From a virus: a stretch of DNA of 33,497 nt. The stretch lies in the IMG/VR virus record IMGVR_UViG_3300031602_000014, positions 1-33,497 of that record; one strand, 5' to 3'. Shown here one piece after another: positions 23,401 through 30,138 of the stretch. Position 1 is the stretch's first letter; the number at the start of each line of letters is the position of its first letter. The position numbers were made by a program, and so were the translations under genes. Below the pieces are notes generated by a model that was not told where the DNA came from, did not search any database, and worked only from the letters and a program-made list of their open reading frames with translations.

Positions 23401-23711
23401 GCACCCCCGGTTGCTTTGATGGTCGCTTCCAACTGCGCCATCGCTTTATCTTGCGCGGCGGTGTTTGTGATTACCTTGCGTATTGCGACACCTAAGCCGG
23501 CAATAGCAACGGCACCCAACGCCGCCAGCTTTTTGCCGTGCTTTTGCACCGCTTTGTCAGCCTTTGCCCAGCCATCGGCCATTTTTTGCTGCGCCGTTCG
23601 AACCTTTTTGTCAGTCTTGCCCACAGCATTTTCTGCGGCTTTTAACTCCCGGCGCATCTGCTCGGTGGTGGCATCGATGCGGATCAATAATCGTTCGACT
23701 GATTCTGACAT
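20487..23711 (-). CDS. Tail tape measure protein
   Basis: The 1074-residue protein is the longest in the genome and lies after the tail chaperones, as is standard. The N-terminal third is alpha-helical and coiled-coil (LRRELKAAENAVGKTDKKVRTAQQ region), with a hydrophobic stretch near 60-80 (KLAALGAVAIAGLGVAI). A second long coiled coil covers about 400-520. Two Gly/Ala-rich hydrophobic regions near 555-620 and 655-710 (GIGASVGGVVGSVAIPVPVLG) may be membrane-active during DNA ejection. By the usual ruler relation of about 0.15 nm per residue, a tail near 160 nm would be expected. No peptidase motif was recognised. The ATG is 4 bases after the gpT-like stop. Confidence 0.93.
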   Translation of the reverse strand: MSESVERLLIRIDATTEQMRRELKAAENAVGKTDKKVRTAQQKMADGWAKADKAVQKHGKKLAALGAVAIAGLGVAIRKVITNTAAQDKAMAQLEATIKATGGAAGKTASELARTAAELQKITVFGDETIIAAQSLIATFKEIKGDNFDRTTEAVLDMATSMGTDLKSAAILVGKALNDPKTQMSALSRSGVRFTETQIEMAKAMQASGNMAGAQTIILEELEGQFEGSAEAARNTLGGALQGLSNSFNDLFEASAEGSADLTKAVQELESVMSDPATVKAFQDMSVGLLGLAVDAIEAGKAFAWFYRELNGMVGGVGNEPLLGDLVVELMGLENQLIEMERAGDGFFNGFRVSQKDIDEVKQKIEKLNGEIESNSYTVSAAAKKNKELSDALQEVTVTVKRRGEAATKTQKQIKAENKTLEAAKKKIDKVTESLEFKLAQLKRTDRQQAIHTALQKADIEVTDDSAAAIMQKAGALYDLQLETDAAAEAVKDAAKAAEAATEAAVKAAEDAVEPFNSALQEMAASIDSGFVDGWRDAFNGVEGGFKNFAEKMKDALINLLANMAHMAITRPITIGMTTAMGGLMPTTAAAGGATTATGSGFGPVASMFSGGFGAAGRSAYDAIGVGLSDMGFGSASEMAFNKAGSTTGLTMAGDFAGGLAGGYLGGKVFGETSGIGASVGGVVGSVAIPVPVLGAAIGSFVGTAIESLFTGDNNGDNRGRSRFDLADGSINSFGEGKSFNQASVDAADQLSNQLMVIAAAFGGSDLSGEIAIGNNSGITFNGQSFGDDVDALLAEVTKQIVQSATNISDAVKDVVASFDGSTEELMQFVMAADGIHQAVKSNPVEQALADAVAGIDASRGTMLSFYNEQAAAVTELIASYDGSFDATVNLNDALQVSRAMAYELATAILSMSDAIGTMLSSQVEYFNEAIMGEEELRAKRIAQRDALVDELRTATDPQEVMDLVNQFASINRELFDGLNEEQQAAQVATFTAMAQEVDTIAQSILGTALAGLQLSQEEINAKLVADVTNAGQTMQAASDDMGGHVATFGALVSQLVSRGINVTVNSTASEVNR

Positions 23712-23715
23712 TTTA

Positions 23716-24000
23716 CTATCCTTTTGCCGCCGCTTTTTGCGCTGCCTCGGCTTTCATAAAATTAAAACGCAGCTTTTGATCTGCGATTTTTTTAAGATCA
23801 ACGGGCTTGTCTCCCGCTTTTTTCTTTGACTCCCCAGACCCGAAAGGATTGGTCTTTTTGACGAAATCAACCTTTCCCTCTAACGCCAGAAAAAGCTGTG
23901 GCATCGGTGTGTCAAACGTCTGGTCAGGTGACCATGCGAGCCACCCGGTTCCCAACTTGAAAACCTGATCGACAAACGTGTCCGGGGATATTACTTTTCC
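23716..24000 (-). CDS. Tail chaperone C-terminal part (gpT-like), made by -1 frameshift
   Basis: This frame has no usable ATG at its start. It opens after TGA codons at about 24006 and overlaps the end of the gpG-like gene; the first possible independent start is TTG 23955. Entry by a -1 shift at GGAAAAG (24000-23994) gives ...EEK-VISPDTFVDQVF and a fusion of about 207 residues, the standard G-GT arrangement of siphophage tail assembly chaperones. The C-terminal part is helical and basic (KKKAGDKPVDLKKIADQKLRF). The fusion would hold the tape measure protein and recruit tube subunits during assembly and is absent from virions in studied phages. Confidence 0.72.
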   Translation of the reverse strand, partial: GKVISPDTFVDQVFKLGTGWLAWSPDQTFDTPMPQLFLALEGKVDFVKKTNPFGSGESKKKAGDKPVDLKKIADQKLRFNFMKAEAAQKAAAKG

Positions 24001-24338
24001 TCGTCATCATCCTCGGCCTCACCCTCTGGCGATTCTTTGCCGGTGGGGTTCATTAGCAGCGCCAGAAACTCGCTGGTTTTGCCGATGACGTTGACCACGC
24101 CAGCGCTGAAAATTTGCTCTTTCAATTTCTCGGTGTCTTTAGTGCCATTGATGCCGGCCCCGGCTGCAACCACTGCCGCCACATTGTCGATGTTCAGGCC
24201 CGAAAGCCCCTGTATCGCCTGTGACAATCCACCGAATCTGTTTTGTATTTTCTGAAACGCCCGTAGGGTTGGCTTCAACTCCAATTCCTCGCCGTTCAAA
24301 TCCAGTGTGACAATTCCGAACTCTGCTCTGTCTGACAT
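23991..24338 (-). CDS. Tail assembly chaperone (gpG-like)
   Basis: The 115-residue protein starts at ATG 24338 after AAGGA. It has the compact fold pattern of tail chaperones and GTA gp10-like proteins (IVTLDLNGEELELKPTLRAF, QNRFGGLSQAIQGL) and an acidic tail (EGEAEDDDEEK). The acidic tail codons include the GGAAAAG slip site just before the TAA. The gene lies between the tail tube terminator and the tape measure gene, the expected place. Most ribosomes would stop here; a fraction would shift into the gpT-like frame. Confidence 0.82.
   Translation of the reverse strand: MSDRAEFGIVTLDLNGEELELKPTLRAFQKIQNRFGGLSQAIQGLSGLNIDNVAAVVAAGAGINGTKDTEKLKEQIFSAGVVNVIGKTSEFLALLMNPTGKESPEGEAEDDDEEK
23994..24000 (-). 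other. Programmed -1 frameshift site
   Basis: Minus-strand G-GAA-AAG (24000 to 23994) directly precedes the TAA of the gpG-like gene. The -1 frame has tandem TGA codons just upstream (about 24004-24009), so the shift must occur within these few codons. The A-site AAG can re-pair as AAA, while the P-site GAA to GGA pairing is poor, so it is a non-canonical slip site. Confidence 0.55.
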
Positions 24339-24363
24339 TTTTTTATCCTTATTTTCACGACTT

Positions 24364-24388
24364 GTGTATTGAGTTCACAGCTTGTGAA
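24364..24388. promoter_or_regulatory. Operator-like palindrome O3 upstream of the tail chaperone genes
   Basis: TTCACA-GCT-TGTGAA at 24374-24388 is a perfect 6-3-6 palindrome with the same CACA-N3-TGTG core as O1 and O2, and a further TGTGTA half-site lies at 24364-24369. It sits between the tail tube terminator and the chaperone gene. It may control an internal promoter; no good -10/-35 pair is evident. Confidence 0.45.
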
Positions 24389-24397
24389 TCCGCAACC

Positions 24398-24428
24398 AAA
24401 AAAAAGGGGCGGGCATTAGCCGCGCCCC
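24398..24428 (-). terminator. Strong intrinsic terminator after the major tail protein gene
   Basis: Read on the minus strand, a GC-rich stem (24419-24428 with 24406-24414, one bulged base, ATTA-type loop) is followed by eight T residues (24405-24398). It follows the tail tube gene stop by about 28 bases. It would raise tail tube output relative to the downstream tail genes, common in siphophages. Confidence 0.88.
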
Positions 24429-24455
24429 AAGTTCAAACGGAAAATCAAAACTCGA

Positions 24456-24896
24456 TTATGTGGTTTTGATGATCGCGCTATTGATAGACATTGATGCGTT
24501 GACCATCAGAATCGAGTCGGCATTCGGTGCTGATTCCGATAGCTGCATGATCTGCGCTTTAAAAAAGCGAATTTCACCTCCAGGGAATGTCACCTTAATG
24601 TTGTAGGTTCCGGTGGCATCTGCGTGCGCGACCATCAGCGCAGCCTGTCCAGCGTTCGTGTCATCAAATGCGAACGTGAACGACACATCACCGCCGTCTG
24701 CGCTGCCTTTAAACTTCTGCACGCGGCTGTCACTCAGCCCAGTGAAACTGACCGGGTTGAAGTTGTCGCCAAAATCGCCAATGGATTCTAAAAATCCGAT
24801 AGCGTTGTAGGTGTCTGAGGCGAATGATGCTGCATCAGTTGCCGCTGCTGTTGTTCCTATTGACAGGGTAGTCCCTGCCGCTGATTGAATTGCCAT
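24456..24896 (-). CDS. Major tail (tube) protein
   Basis: The 146-residue protein (ATG 24896) is typical of siphophage tube subunits: a short N-terminal strand (AAGTTLSIGTT), FLESIGDFGDNFNPVSFTGLSDSRVQKFKGS in the middle (the loop and beta-strand pattern of tube proteins), then VSFTFAFDDTNAGQAALM and IKVTFPGGEIRFFKAQIMQL. It forms the hexameric rings of the tail tube. A strong terminator follows the gene, agreeing with high expression. Confidence 0.9.
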   Translation of the reverse strand: MAIQSAAGTTLSIGTTAAATDAASFASDTYNAIGFLESIGDFGDNFNPVSFTGLSDSRVQKFKGSADGGDVSFTFAFDDTNAGQAALMVAHADATGTYNIKVTFPGGEIRFFKAQIMQLSESAPNADSILMVNASMSINSAIIKTT

Positions 24897-24912
24897 AATT
24901 AAAGCCCTGCCT

Positions 24913-25296
24913 CTAGTTTTTAGTAATGACTTTTAAAGTCATGTTGCCCTGATATGTGACACCATCCGCATCACGACTTGTTTCGCTGCGAAAACATCGC
25001 AACAATACAACTTGCCCAGTTGTCAGCGTCAACGCTGTCAAATGGATGTTTTTGATTTCGGCCAGTATGCCCATGACCTGCGCCTGCCCGCGTTGTTCGC
25101 TCCAGACTGATATATAAATATTTCTCTCATCGATCTGCGTTCCGTCAATAAATTCCGCGTCCATCGCCATCTGTGAATCAAGCTGAACATACGGATATGC
25201 GCTATTCCTCGGAACCGCGTCATAGACTGGCACGCTGCACAGTGTGGTCAGCTTCGCCAATAGCGCGACCTGTAGCGCGACAGTGCAATCAGCCAC
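24913..25296 (-). CDS. Tail terminator/completion protein (DUF3168-like)
   Basis: The frame is open from TTG 25305, but GTG 25296 (127 residues) is also a possible start; neither has a clear ribosome site and both overlap the preceding gene. The sequence matches the DUF3168 family: VYDAVPRNSAYPYVQLDSQ, then IYISVWSEQRGQAQVMGILAEI and LLRCFRSETSRDADGVTYQGNMTLKVIT. These proteins cap the tail and join it to the head. It precedes the tail tube gene, the conserved order. Confidence 0.82.
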   Translation of the reverse strand: MADCTVALQVALLAKLTTLCSVPVYDAVPRNSAYPYVQLDSQMAMDAEFIDGTQIDERNIYISVWSEQRGQAQVMGILAEIKNIHLTALTLTTGQVVLLRCFRSETSRDADGVTYQGNMTLKVITKN

Positions 25297-25798
25297 TAGC
25301 GGCAACCGTCAGCGCTCTTGATACTGCGCCCTGAACCTTGCGCTTGATTCCCTTTTCTTCGGCGTCAAACGCTTTTTGGTGGAAATGGCTGGCCGACTGC
25401 GGTGGCACCTTGTCTGTGCCCTTAGTGCCAAACTCATGCCACAGCGCTTTGTACAATTGCCACCGGGCGTTTTCATCCCTGATCGTGACCTTTGTTTTCC
25501 CGCCTGATTTATTGCGCTTGACCACTACCTCGGCGAATCCATTTTTCTGTATGCTCGCATTGCCAGCACCCACCCCCGCGACCACGGTCAGCTTGTCGCG
25601 TGAAACTTTGTATCCGACCTCTGCGATCAGATCGCCAGTGTCGCGCGGTGCCCTTGCCCTGACACCACGCGCCAGCGCGATGCCTGTTTGTTCAATCGCG
25701 GTGGCGACGTTTTTCTTTGTTTCAGGATCCAGGCGCCGCAGTGTTTTGCGTAGCTTTGTAACGCCGGCAAATCCTCTTTTTTGCGATTTGCTTGCCAT
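25289..25798 (-). CDS. HK97 gp10-like head-tail joining protein
   Basis: The 169-residue protein (ATG 25798) is very basic, with GARVRARAPRDTGDLIAEVGYKV-type residues near 47-70 and the signature WHEFGTKGTDKVPPQSASHFHQKAFD near 115-140. The latter is the family's EFGT...PARPFLRPA motif in altered form. It joins the head-closure and tail-completion proteins and belongs to the standard connector cluster. Confidence 0.85.
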   Translation of the reverse strand: MASKSQKRGFAGVTKLRKTLRRLDPETKKNVATAIEQTGIALARGVRARAPRDTGDLIAEVGYKVSRDKLTVVAGVGAGNASIQKNGFAEVVVKRNKSGGKTKVTIRDENARWQLYKALWHEFGTKGTDKVPPQSASHFHQKAFDAEEKGIKRKVQGAVSRALTVAASG

Positions 25799-26110
25799 TT
25801 ATTGCGCCACATCCTTTTCCGCGTCGACCCAGATATACACGCCACGTTCACCGCTTGTGCCTATATACCGAATATTAAATTTTTCGCCTTTCCATGTGAT
25901 GACTTGGCTTTCATTGATAGCCCTTTGTCTCAGATGAAAACGGTACAATACCGGCGCCCTTACTTGGCCCGACACATATCGCTCGGAACCGCTGATAGGC
26001 TTGATCGCCGCAAATATTTGCACACTGTTCACAAGTGATAGTGTAAGGCTCCCATCTGGCTGCGACACTTCCTTCTCGTTCGAAAGTGTGACTATCTGGT
26101 CGAGGGTCAT
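25799..26110 (-). CDS. Head closure / head-tail adaptor protein
   Basis: The 103-residue protein starts at ATG 26110, sharing one base with the previous stop (TGATG); a TTG one codon earlier is not needed. It resembles SPP1 gp16/HK97 gp7-type head closure proteins: an N-terminal helix, a beta-barrel core with SVQIFAAIKPISGSERYVSG and RFHLRQRAINESQVITWKG, and a terminal IWVDAE strand. It would stop up the packaged head and dock the tail. Confidence 0.8.
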   Translation of the reverse strand: MTLDQIVTLSNEKEVSQPDGSLTLSLVNSVQIFAAIKPISGSERYVSGQVRAPVLYRFHLRQRAINESQVITWKGEKFNIRYIGTSGERGVYIWVDAEKDVAQ

Positions 26111-26784
26111 CAACCAGCCCTGACGCGGCTGTGGGGCGCCAGCATTGTTTTCATCGAATTCAGATTTTTTGCGATAATTGTTCCGCTAGTGGTTTCTCCA
26201 CGGTTGTCGAACAATTCATGCACGCGCATCAATATGGCGATTTTAATATCGTCAGGCACATCGTCTGCGCTGTCATAGCCCACTGTCATCGTGATCCTGA
26301 CGGCATCGGGTTTTCCCTTTTGCGTTGCCGGCCAGCCCGCGACAAATTCAGGCACCAGAAACGGGTAAAGCGTCTGCTGCGATAATCCCAGCGGCCAATA
26401 CCCCACACCAGCCCCGGAAAGCGTCTGTGCAGCACCGTTTTCGTCGGTATACGCCACGGCGTCCACTGTCTTAACAGGCGCTGCAATCAAATCCAGCGCG
26501 CCACGGCGGGCGCAATGGTTGGAAACTACCTCTCGGCAGTCGTTGCCAGCGTCTTCGAGTGTGCGCGATGTGACCGTTGAGCCAGGGAAATGCGGCACCA
26601 ATAGCTGCACGACCTGCGGCATCAGCCGCAATTTTGTCACAGCCTGGGCGCCTGCCGTTGCCGCTGCAATCAGGCCGGTGATATGGGTGTCGAAACCCGT
26701 TTCAGTCGCACCGATTCCAAGCTGCATTTTAGCCTCGGCCATTGTGACCGGGAAAGCCGTCGGGGGGGTGGTCGTTATCAGCAC
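26110..26784 (-). CDS. Head-tail connector (gp6-like adaptor)
   Basis: The 224-residue protein starts at GTG 26784 after GGAG. It shows the DNA-packaging connector pattern: PVTMAEAKMQLGIGATETGFDTHI (helix), IAAATAGAQAVTKLRL, and a C-terminal VTVGYDSADDVPDDIKIAILMRVHELFDNRG. These proteins form the 12- or 13-mer ring under the portal. The neighbours on both sides (capsid cluster and head closure) confirm the position. Confidence 0.85.
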   Translation of the reverse strand: MLITTTPPTAFPVTMAEAKMQLGIGATETGFDTHITGLIAAATAGAQAVTKLRLMPQVVQLLVPHFPGSTVTSRTLEDAGNDCREVVSNHCARRGALDLIAAPVKTVDAVAYTDENGAAQTLSGAGVGYWPLGLSQQTLYPFLVPEFVAGWPATQKGKPDAVRITMTVGYDSADDVPDDIKIAILMRVHELFDNRGETTSGTIIAKNLNSMKTMLAPHSRVRAG

Positions 26785-26787
26785 GTT

Positions 26788-26958
26788 CTATTTCTTCTCC
26801 GCTTTGGGTGCTTTGGCTTTTAGTATTTTTTTGGCGATTTTATTGTCGATCAAAATCTCAGAAATGCTGTCAGGCACTTCGTGCTGCTCGCCCGGCTTGG
26901 CGTTCGTGACATTTATGCCATCGGCAGAAAATGCGTAATTCTTTAAAAATTCCAGCAT
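26788..26958 (-). CDS. Small protein between capsid and connector genes
   Basis: The 56-residue frame (ATG 26958, TAG 26788-26790) starts 8 bases after AGGAA. It reads MLEFLKNYAFSADGINVTNA and then a helix EVPDSISEILIDNKIAKK with a lysine-rich end. Proteins of this size and pattern are common just after HK97-type capsid genes and may decorate or join the head. Its stop is 3 bases before the connector GTG. Confidence 0.75.
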   Translation of the reverse strand: MLEFLKNYAFSADGINVTNAKPGEQHEVPDSISEILIDNKIAKKILKAKAPKAEKK

Positions 26959-26990
26959 GGTTTCGGTTCCTGTTATTTTTCACTGAAGAA

Positions 26991-27035
26991 GGGGGCACAT
27001 GGCCCCCGTCAGGAAATGGCCGCTAATAAACGGCC
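26991..27035 (-). promoter_or_regulatory. Two hairpins after the capsid gene
   Basis: GGGGGC (26991-26996) pairs with GCCCCC (27002-27007), and GGCCG (27018-27022) with CGGCC (27031-27035), in the short gap downstream of the capsid stop. There is no T-tract, so they are more likely RNA-stabilising or weak termination structures than a full terminator. Confidence 0.45.
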
Positions 27036-27054
27036 AGACTGTGCGCTGTCGCTG

Positions 27055-28242
27055 TTAGGCGATAGGCTGCAACGACACGACAGCGGCGCTGTCCATTAAG
27101 CCACCACCGACACGCTTGGTGGTGTAAAACGTGACGTATGGCTTGGCGGTGAACGGATCACGCAGAATGCGCGTGCCACGAACGTCTGCAATCGTATATG
27201 CACGATTGAAGTCACCAAACAACACGCTATTTGCACCAGCGGCCAGGTCAGGCAAGTCGTGGTTCTCAACGACTGAGTAGCCCAAAATGCTGCTGGCTTC
27301 GCCCGCTTGATAACCCTGCGACCAGATGTAGTTGCCTTGTCCGTCTTTCAACTTTCGGGCAACTGCCACTGACAGATCATTCATCATAAAGACAGCGCGA
27401 TTTGTGCGGTATCCTTGCTTGATGGCGTGAACCATTGAGATGAAATCGTCAGCGCCAAATGATACTGACACAGTGCTGTCGATCTTTTTGATCTGCCCAA
27501 AGTTAGGCGATGCCGCGAACGTATAAGCCAAAATACCTTTGGGCTTGTTCGTGCCGTTGCCACTTGTGAATGCAAGGTTTTCCTGCGCCGCAAATTCCTC
27601 GGCCACTTCGCTGTTCATCCATGCCTCGGCGTTGAAAAACATATCATCAAGCGCTTTTTGAGTGATTGAAGGATTTGCGTATACCTCGCCAAATGACGGA
27701 GTCACTTTTGCCAGCGTTGACGTAGCAGTCACCGGGCGTGCAGCTTCTTCGCCAACCCAGCCGGCAACGCTGCCGCCCTGATTGAATAGCTTGCTGTATG
27801 TTTCGTTTCCGACAGAGATCACGTTTGCAACGCCACGCATCGGATTCAAATCACGCACCAACTGACCGATGGTTGTATCCATTTCGTCAGTCAAGGCAAA
27901 ACCGCCATCAGCATCAACGCCAAGGTTGACCGCTTTGCGTTCAAGATCGGCAAGACCGGAATCCTGACCTTTGCGAATGAAACCCATCAGCGCAGCTTTG
28001 TGTGCCTCGACGTTCTCATCGGCAACACCGGCAAACGACTCGCGTCGGCTGGCTTGCTTTTGCAGCGTTTCAACACTGGCGATGACTTCGCTCAGGCTTT
28101 TTTCTGCCACTTCCAGCTTGCTTTCGGCCTCACTGACACGCTCGTCAGATGCTTTTGCGTCAAGCGCCTGGTCATTTGCTGCACGCATTTCGTGCAACTT
28201 TTCGCCCATGCTTTTCAGGGCTGTGTTTAATTCTTCGGACAT
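27055..28242 (-). CDS. Major capsid protein (HK97 gp5-like)
   Basis: The 395-residue protein has the HK97 layout. Residues 1-102 form a coiled-coil delta (scaffold) domain with AESKLEVAEKSLSEVIASVE. A likely protease cut after K103 (LERK-AVNLGVDADGG) is followed by the mature coat domain, with WVGEEAARPVTATSTLAKVTPSF, TSGNGTNKPKGIL, a P-domain/A-domain pattern and the final GGGLMDSAAVVSLQP. It assembles the icosahedral head around the portal and is matured by the protease encoded upstream. Confidence 0.95.
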   Translation of the reverse strand: MSEELNTALKSMGEKLHEMRAANDQALDAKASDERVSEAESKLEVAEKSLSEVIASVETLQKQASRRESFAGVADENVEAHKAALMGFIRKGQDSGLADLERKAVNLGVDADGGFALTDEMDTTIGQLVRDLNPMRGVANVISVGNETYSKLFNQGGSVAGWVGEEAARPVTATSTLAKVTPSFGEVYANPSITQKALDDMFFNAEAWMNSEVAEEFAAQENLAFTSGNGTNKPKGILAYTFAASPNFGQIKKIDSTVSVSFGADDFISMVHAIKQGYRTNRAVFMMNDLSVAVARKLKDGQGNYIWSQGYQAGEASSILGYSVVENHDLPDLAAGANSVLFGDFNRAYTIADVRGTRILRDPFTAKPYVTFYTTKRVGGGLMDSAAVVSLQPIA

Positions 28243-28253
28243 AATATTTCTCG

Positions 28254-28928
28254 CTATTTAAAGTTGTGAGTCAAAAAATCGTTTATCAAATCCGCTGCTT
28301 TTTGTGCTTCCCCGGCCTCAGTTTCAGCATCACGCTGACCCGTCAAACCTTTAAAACCAGAAGCCAGCAACGATTTGGCTTGTGATCGACTGAACCCTGC
28401 ATCACGCAGGAAAACTTCGCATTCTCTAATGTCATCAATAAAATCAGCGGCCTTAACTGTTTGCACCTGCGCCTCCTGATTTGCAGGGAATGTGACTAGA
28501 CTGGTTTCCCATAGCGTGACCTGTTTCAGTCGATACACGCCGTCCTCGTCGTCCCACTCGCCACCGTTCTTATCAACAGAATATCCTATGGATAGACCGC
28601 CCACACTTCCCGCCTTCAAATGAGCATAAGCACGTTTTGCAAGCGGATCATCGTCAATTAATAGACGGCCTTTCACTAGCAGCCCGTGGTCGTCCTCCGA
28701 CATTTCCTGCCATACGCCAATCGGCTCGGCGTGATTGTGCTGCCACAGCAGTGCAGGCATTCGCCCGGACTTGCGGTGTGTCTCCAGCGACTTTTTGAAT
28801 GCGCCTTTTTCGACCACATCGCCATAGCTGTCAGTGTTTCCGAACACGGAACCGTACCCGACGAATGTACCGTCAGCCTCTAGGTTTTTGACTTCAAAGG
28901 GTTTCGCTAGTTTCTTCATCTGTTGCAT
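28254..28928 (-). CDS. Prohead protease (HK97 gp4-like, peptidase U35)
   Basis: I use ATG 28928 (224 residues), 7 bases after AGGGA; the frame also opens at TTG 28943. The catalytic region shows LWQHNHAEPIG (His near residue 62) and GSVGGLSIGYSV (Ser near 109), with GYGSVFGNTDSYGDVVEKGAF near the start, the pattern of herpes-like prohead proteases. It removes the delta domain of the capsid protein during maturation. It overlaps the portal gene by 35 bases and precedes the capsid gene by 11 bases. Confidence 0.93.
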   Translation of the reverse strand: MQQMKKLAKPFEVKNLEADGTFVGYGSVFGNTDSYGDVVEKGAFKKSLETHRKSGRMPALLWQHNHAEPIGVWQEMSEDDHGLLVKGRLLIDDDPLAKRAYAHLKAGSVGGLSIGYSVDKNGGEWDDEDGVYRLKQVTLWETSLVTFPANQEAQVQTVKAADFIDDIRECEVFLRDAGFSRSQAKSLLASGFKGLTGQRDAETEAGEAQKAADLINDFLTHNFK

Positions 28929-30138
28929 TTTCTGTTCCCTCAATAACCATATTTGCAGGTGTTAAATAAATGTCCCCACCCTCGCGGGGGTTCATATCTT
29001 CCAACGCGCGCACCTCATTCGGTGACAGCGCGCCAGCCAGTTGCAGCTTGGTATAAAAATCACCGCGCGCAGCCATATCGCCACGCAGTAGCGCCCGAAC
29101 GTCAAACTTCACAAAAATGTTAGCGTTTGCCGCTGTCTCGCCCAGCATGAAATCACTGACCCGGCTTTCGATTCTGGTCAATATTGGCATCAGGCTGTCG
29201 CTGACAAACTCCTGAGATTGGTGTTCGATGTTTGAAAATGTCGCGTGCGTCAGATCGCCAATCTTGTGCGGCGGCACCCGGAAGATTCCACAGATTTCAG
29301 CGCGCTGGTATTTGCGGGTTTCAAGAAACTGCGCGTCAGAATTGCTCAGGCTCATCGCCTGGTACTTCAATCCTGATTCGAGTATCGCTGTCCTGTGCGC
29401 GTTCGATGTGCCTTGGTGCGTATCGTTCCAGCTTGTTCGAATGCGATCATAGGTTTCGTCAGCGATCACCTGGTCTGTCGACAGTACGCCCTGCGGCTGC
29501 GCGCCGTTTTTAAACAGCACGGCGCCATGCTTTTCGGTGGACATTGCCAGCCCGATGGCGTTTTTGCTTTGCTCTATATCGGACATCCCGACCAGACCAT
29601 CGATGCTCGGCCCTTTGATGTGCAGAATTTTGTCGGCATCGATGATGTCTGTACCGCCATCGAGGTATGTAACGTGATACACAAGATCACCATTTTCGCG
29701 CAGTTTGGGCTGAACCGCCCCGGCGCAATACGGCATGATTTCCAGAATGCGCCCGCCGACGCCGTGAACAATAAACGCATAAAAATTACCCGTCATTTTC
29801 AACAATGTGACAGCCATTTCCCAGAACTCCTGACCTGTTTGCCGGGGGTTTGGGCGCCTCAATAGCTGTTGGATTTCATGGTCTGGCAGGTAGTCCCGCC
29901 CGTTGGGGGTGCGCTGGTAAACTTTCAGCGGCAACTGGCCCACTGATTCAGATAGCACCTTGACGCACGAATACACTGTGGACAATTGCATGGCGGTAGT
30001 CGGGTTGACGTTGGCGCCTGAATCGCTGCCACCGCCACCGATAAGCATCTGCGCTAAGTCATCGGATGCCACACCCGACTTCTTTGCCGGGGGTGCGTCT
30101 GTTTTTGAAAAGGGATTCAGCCGGCTGAATATACTCAT
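28894..30138 (-). CDS. Portal protein (HK97 family)
   Basis: The 414-residue protein (ATG 30138, ATGA overlap with the terminase stop) shows portal hallmarks: AMQLSTVYSCVKVLSESVGQLPLKVYQ near 47-75, GNFYAFIVHGVGG near 115-127, HIKGPSIDGLVGMSD, and ALLRGDMAARGDFYTKLQLAGALSPNEVRALED near the C-terminus. It forms the dodecameric vertex ring through which DNA enters and leaves. Gene order terS-terL-portal-protease-capsid is canonical. Confidence 0.94.
   Translation of the reverse strand: MSIFSRLNPFSKTDAPPAKKSGVASDDLAQMLIGGGGSDSGANVNPTTAMQLSTVYSCVKVLSESVGQLPLKVYQRTPNGRDYLPDHEIQQLLRRPNPRQTGQEFWEMAVTLLKMTGNFYAFIVHGVGGRILEIMPYCAGAVQPKLRENGDLVYHVTYLDGGTDIIDADKILHIKGPSIDGLVGMSDIEQSKNAIGLAMSTEKHGAVLFKNGAQPQGVLSTDQVIADETYDRIRTSWNDTHQGTSNAHRTAILESGLKYQAMSLSNSDAQFLETRKYQRAEICGIFRVPPHKIGDLTHATFSNIEHQSQEFVSDSLMPILTRIESRVSDFMLGETAANANIFVKFDVRALLRGDMAARGDFYTKLQLAGALSPNEVRALEDMNPREGGDIYLTPANMVIEGTENATDEETSETL

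Noticed and set aside
22975-23829. 284-codon plus-strand frame opposite the tape measure gene
   Set aside because: It is antisense to an alanine- and lysine-rich coding sequence, which often gives long open antisense frames, and no ribosome site or family pattern is visible.
25338-25937. 199-codon plus-strand frame opposite the connector genes
   Set aside because: It is antisense to two well-supported connector genes and has a shadow-like composition.
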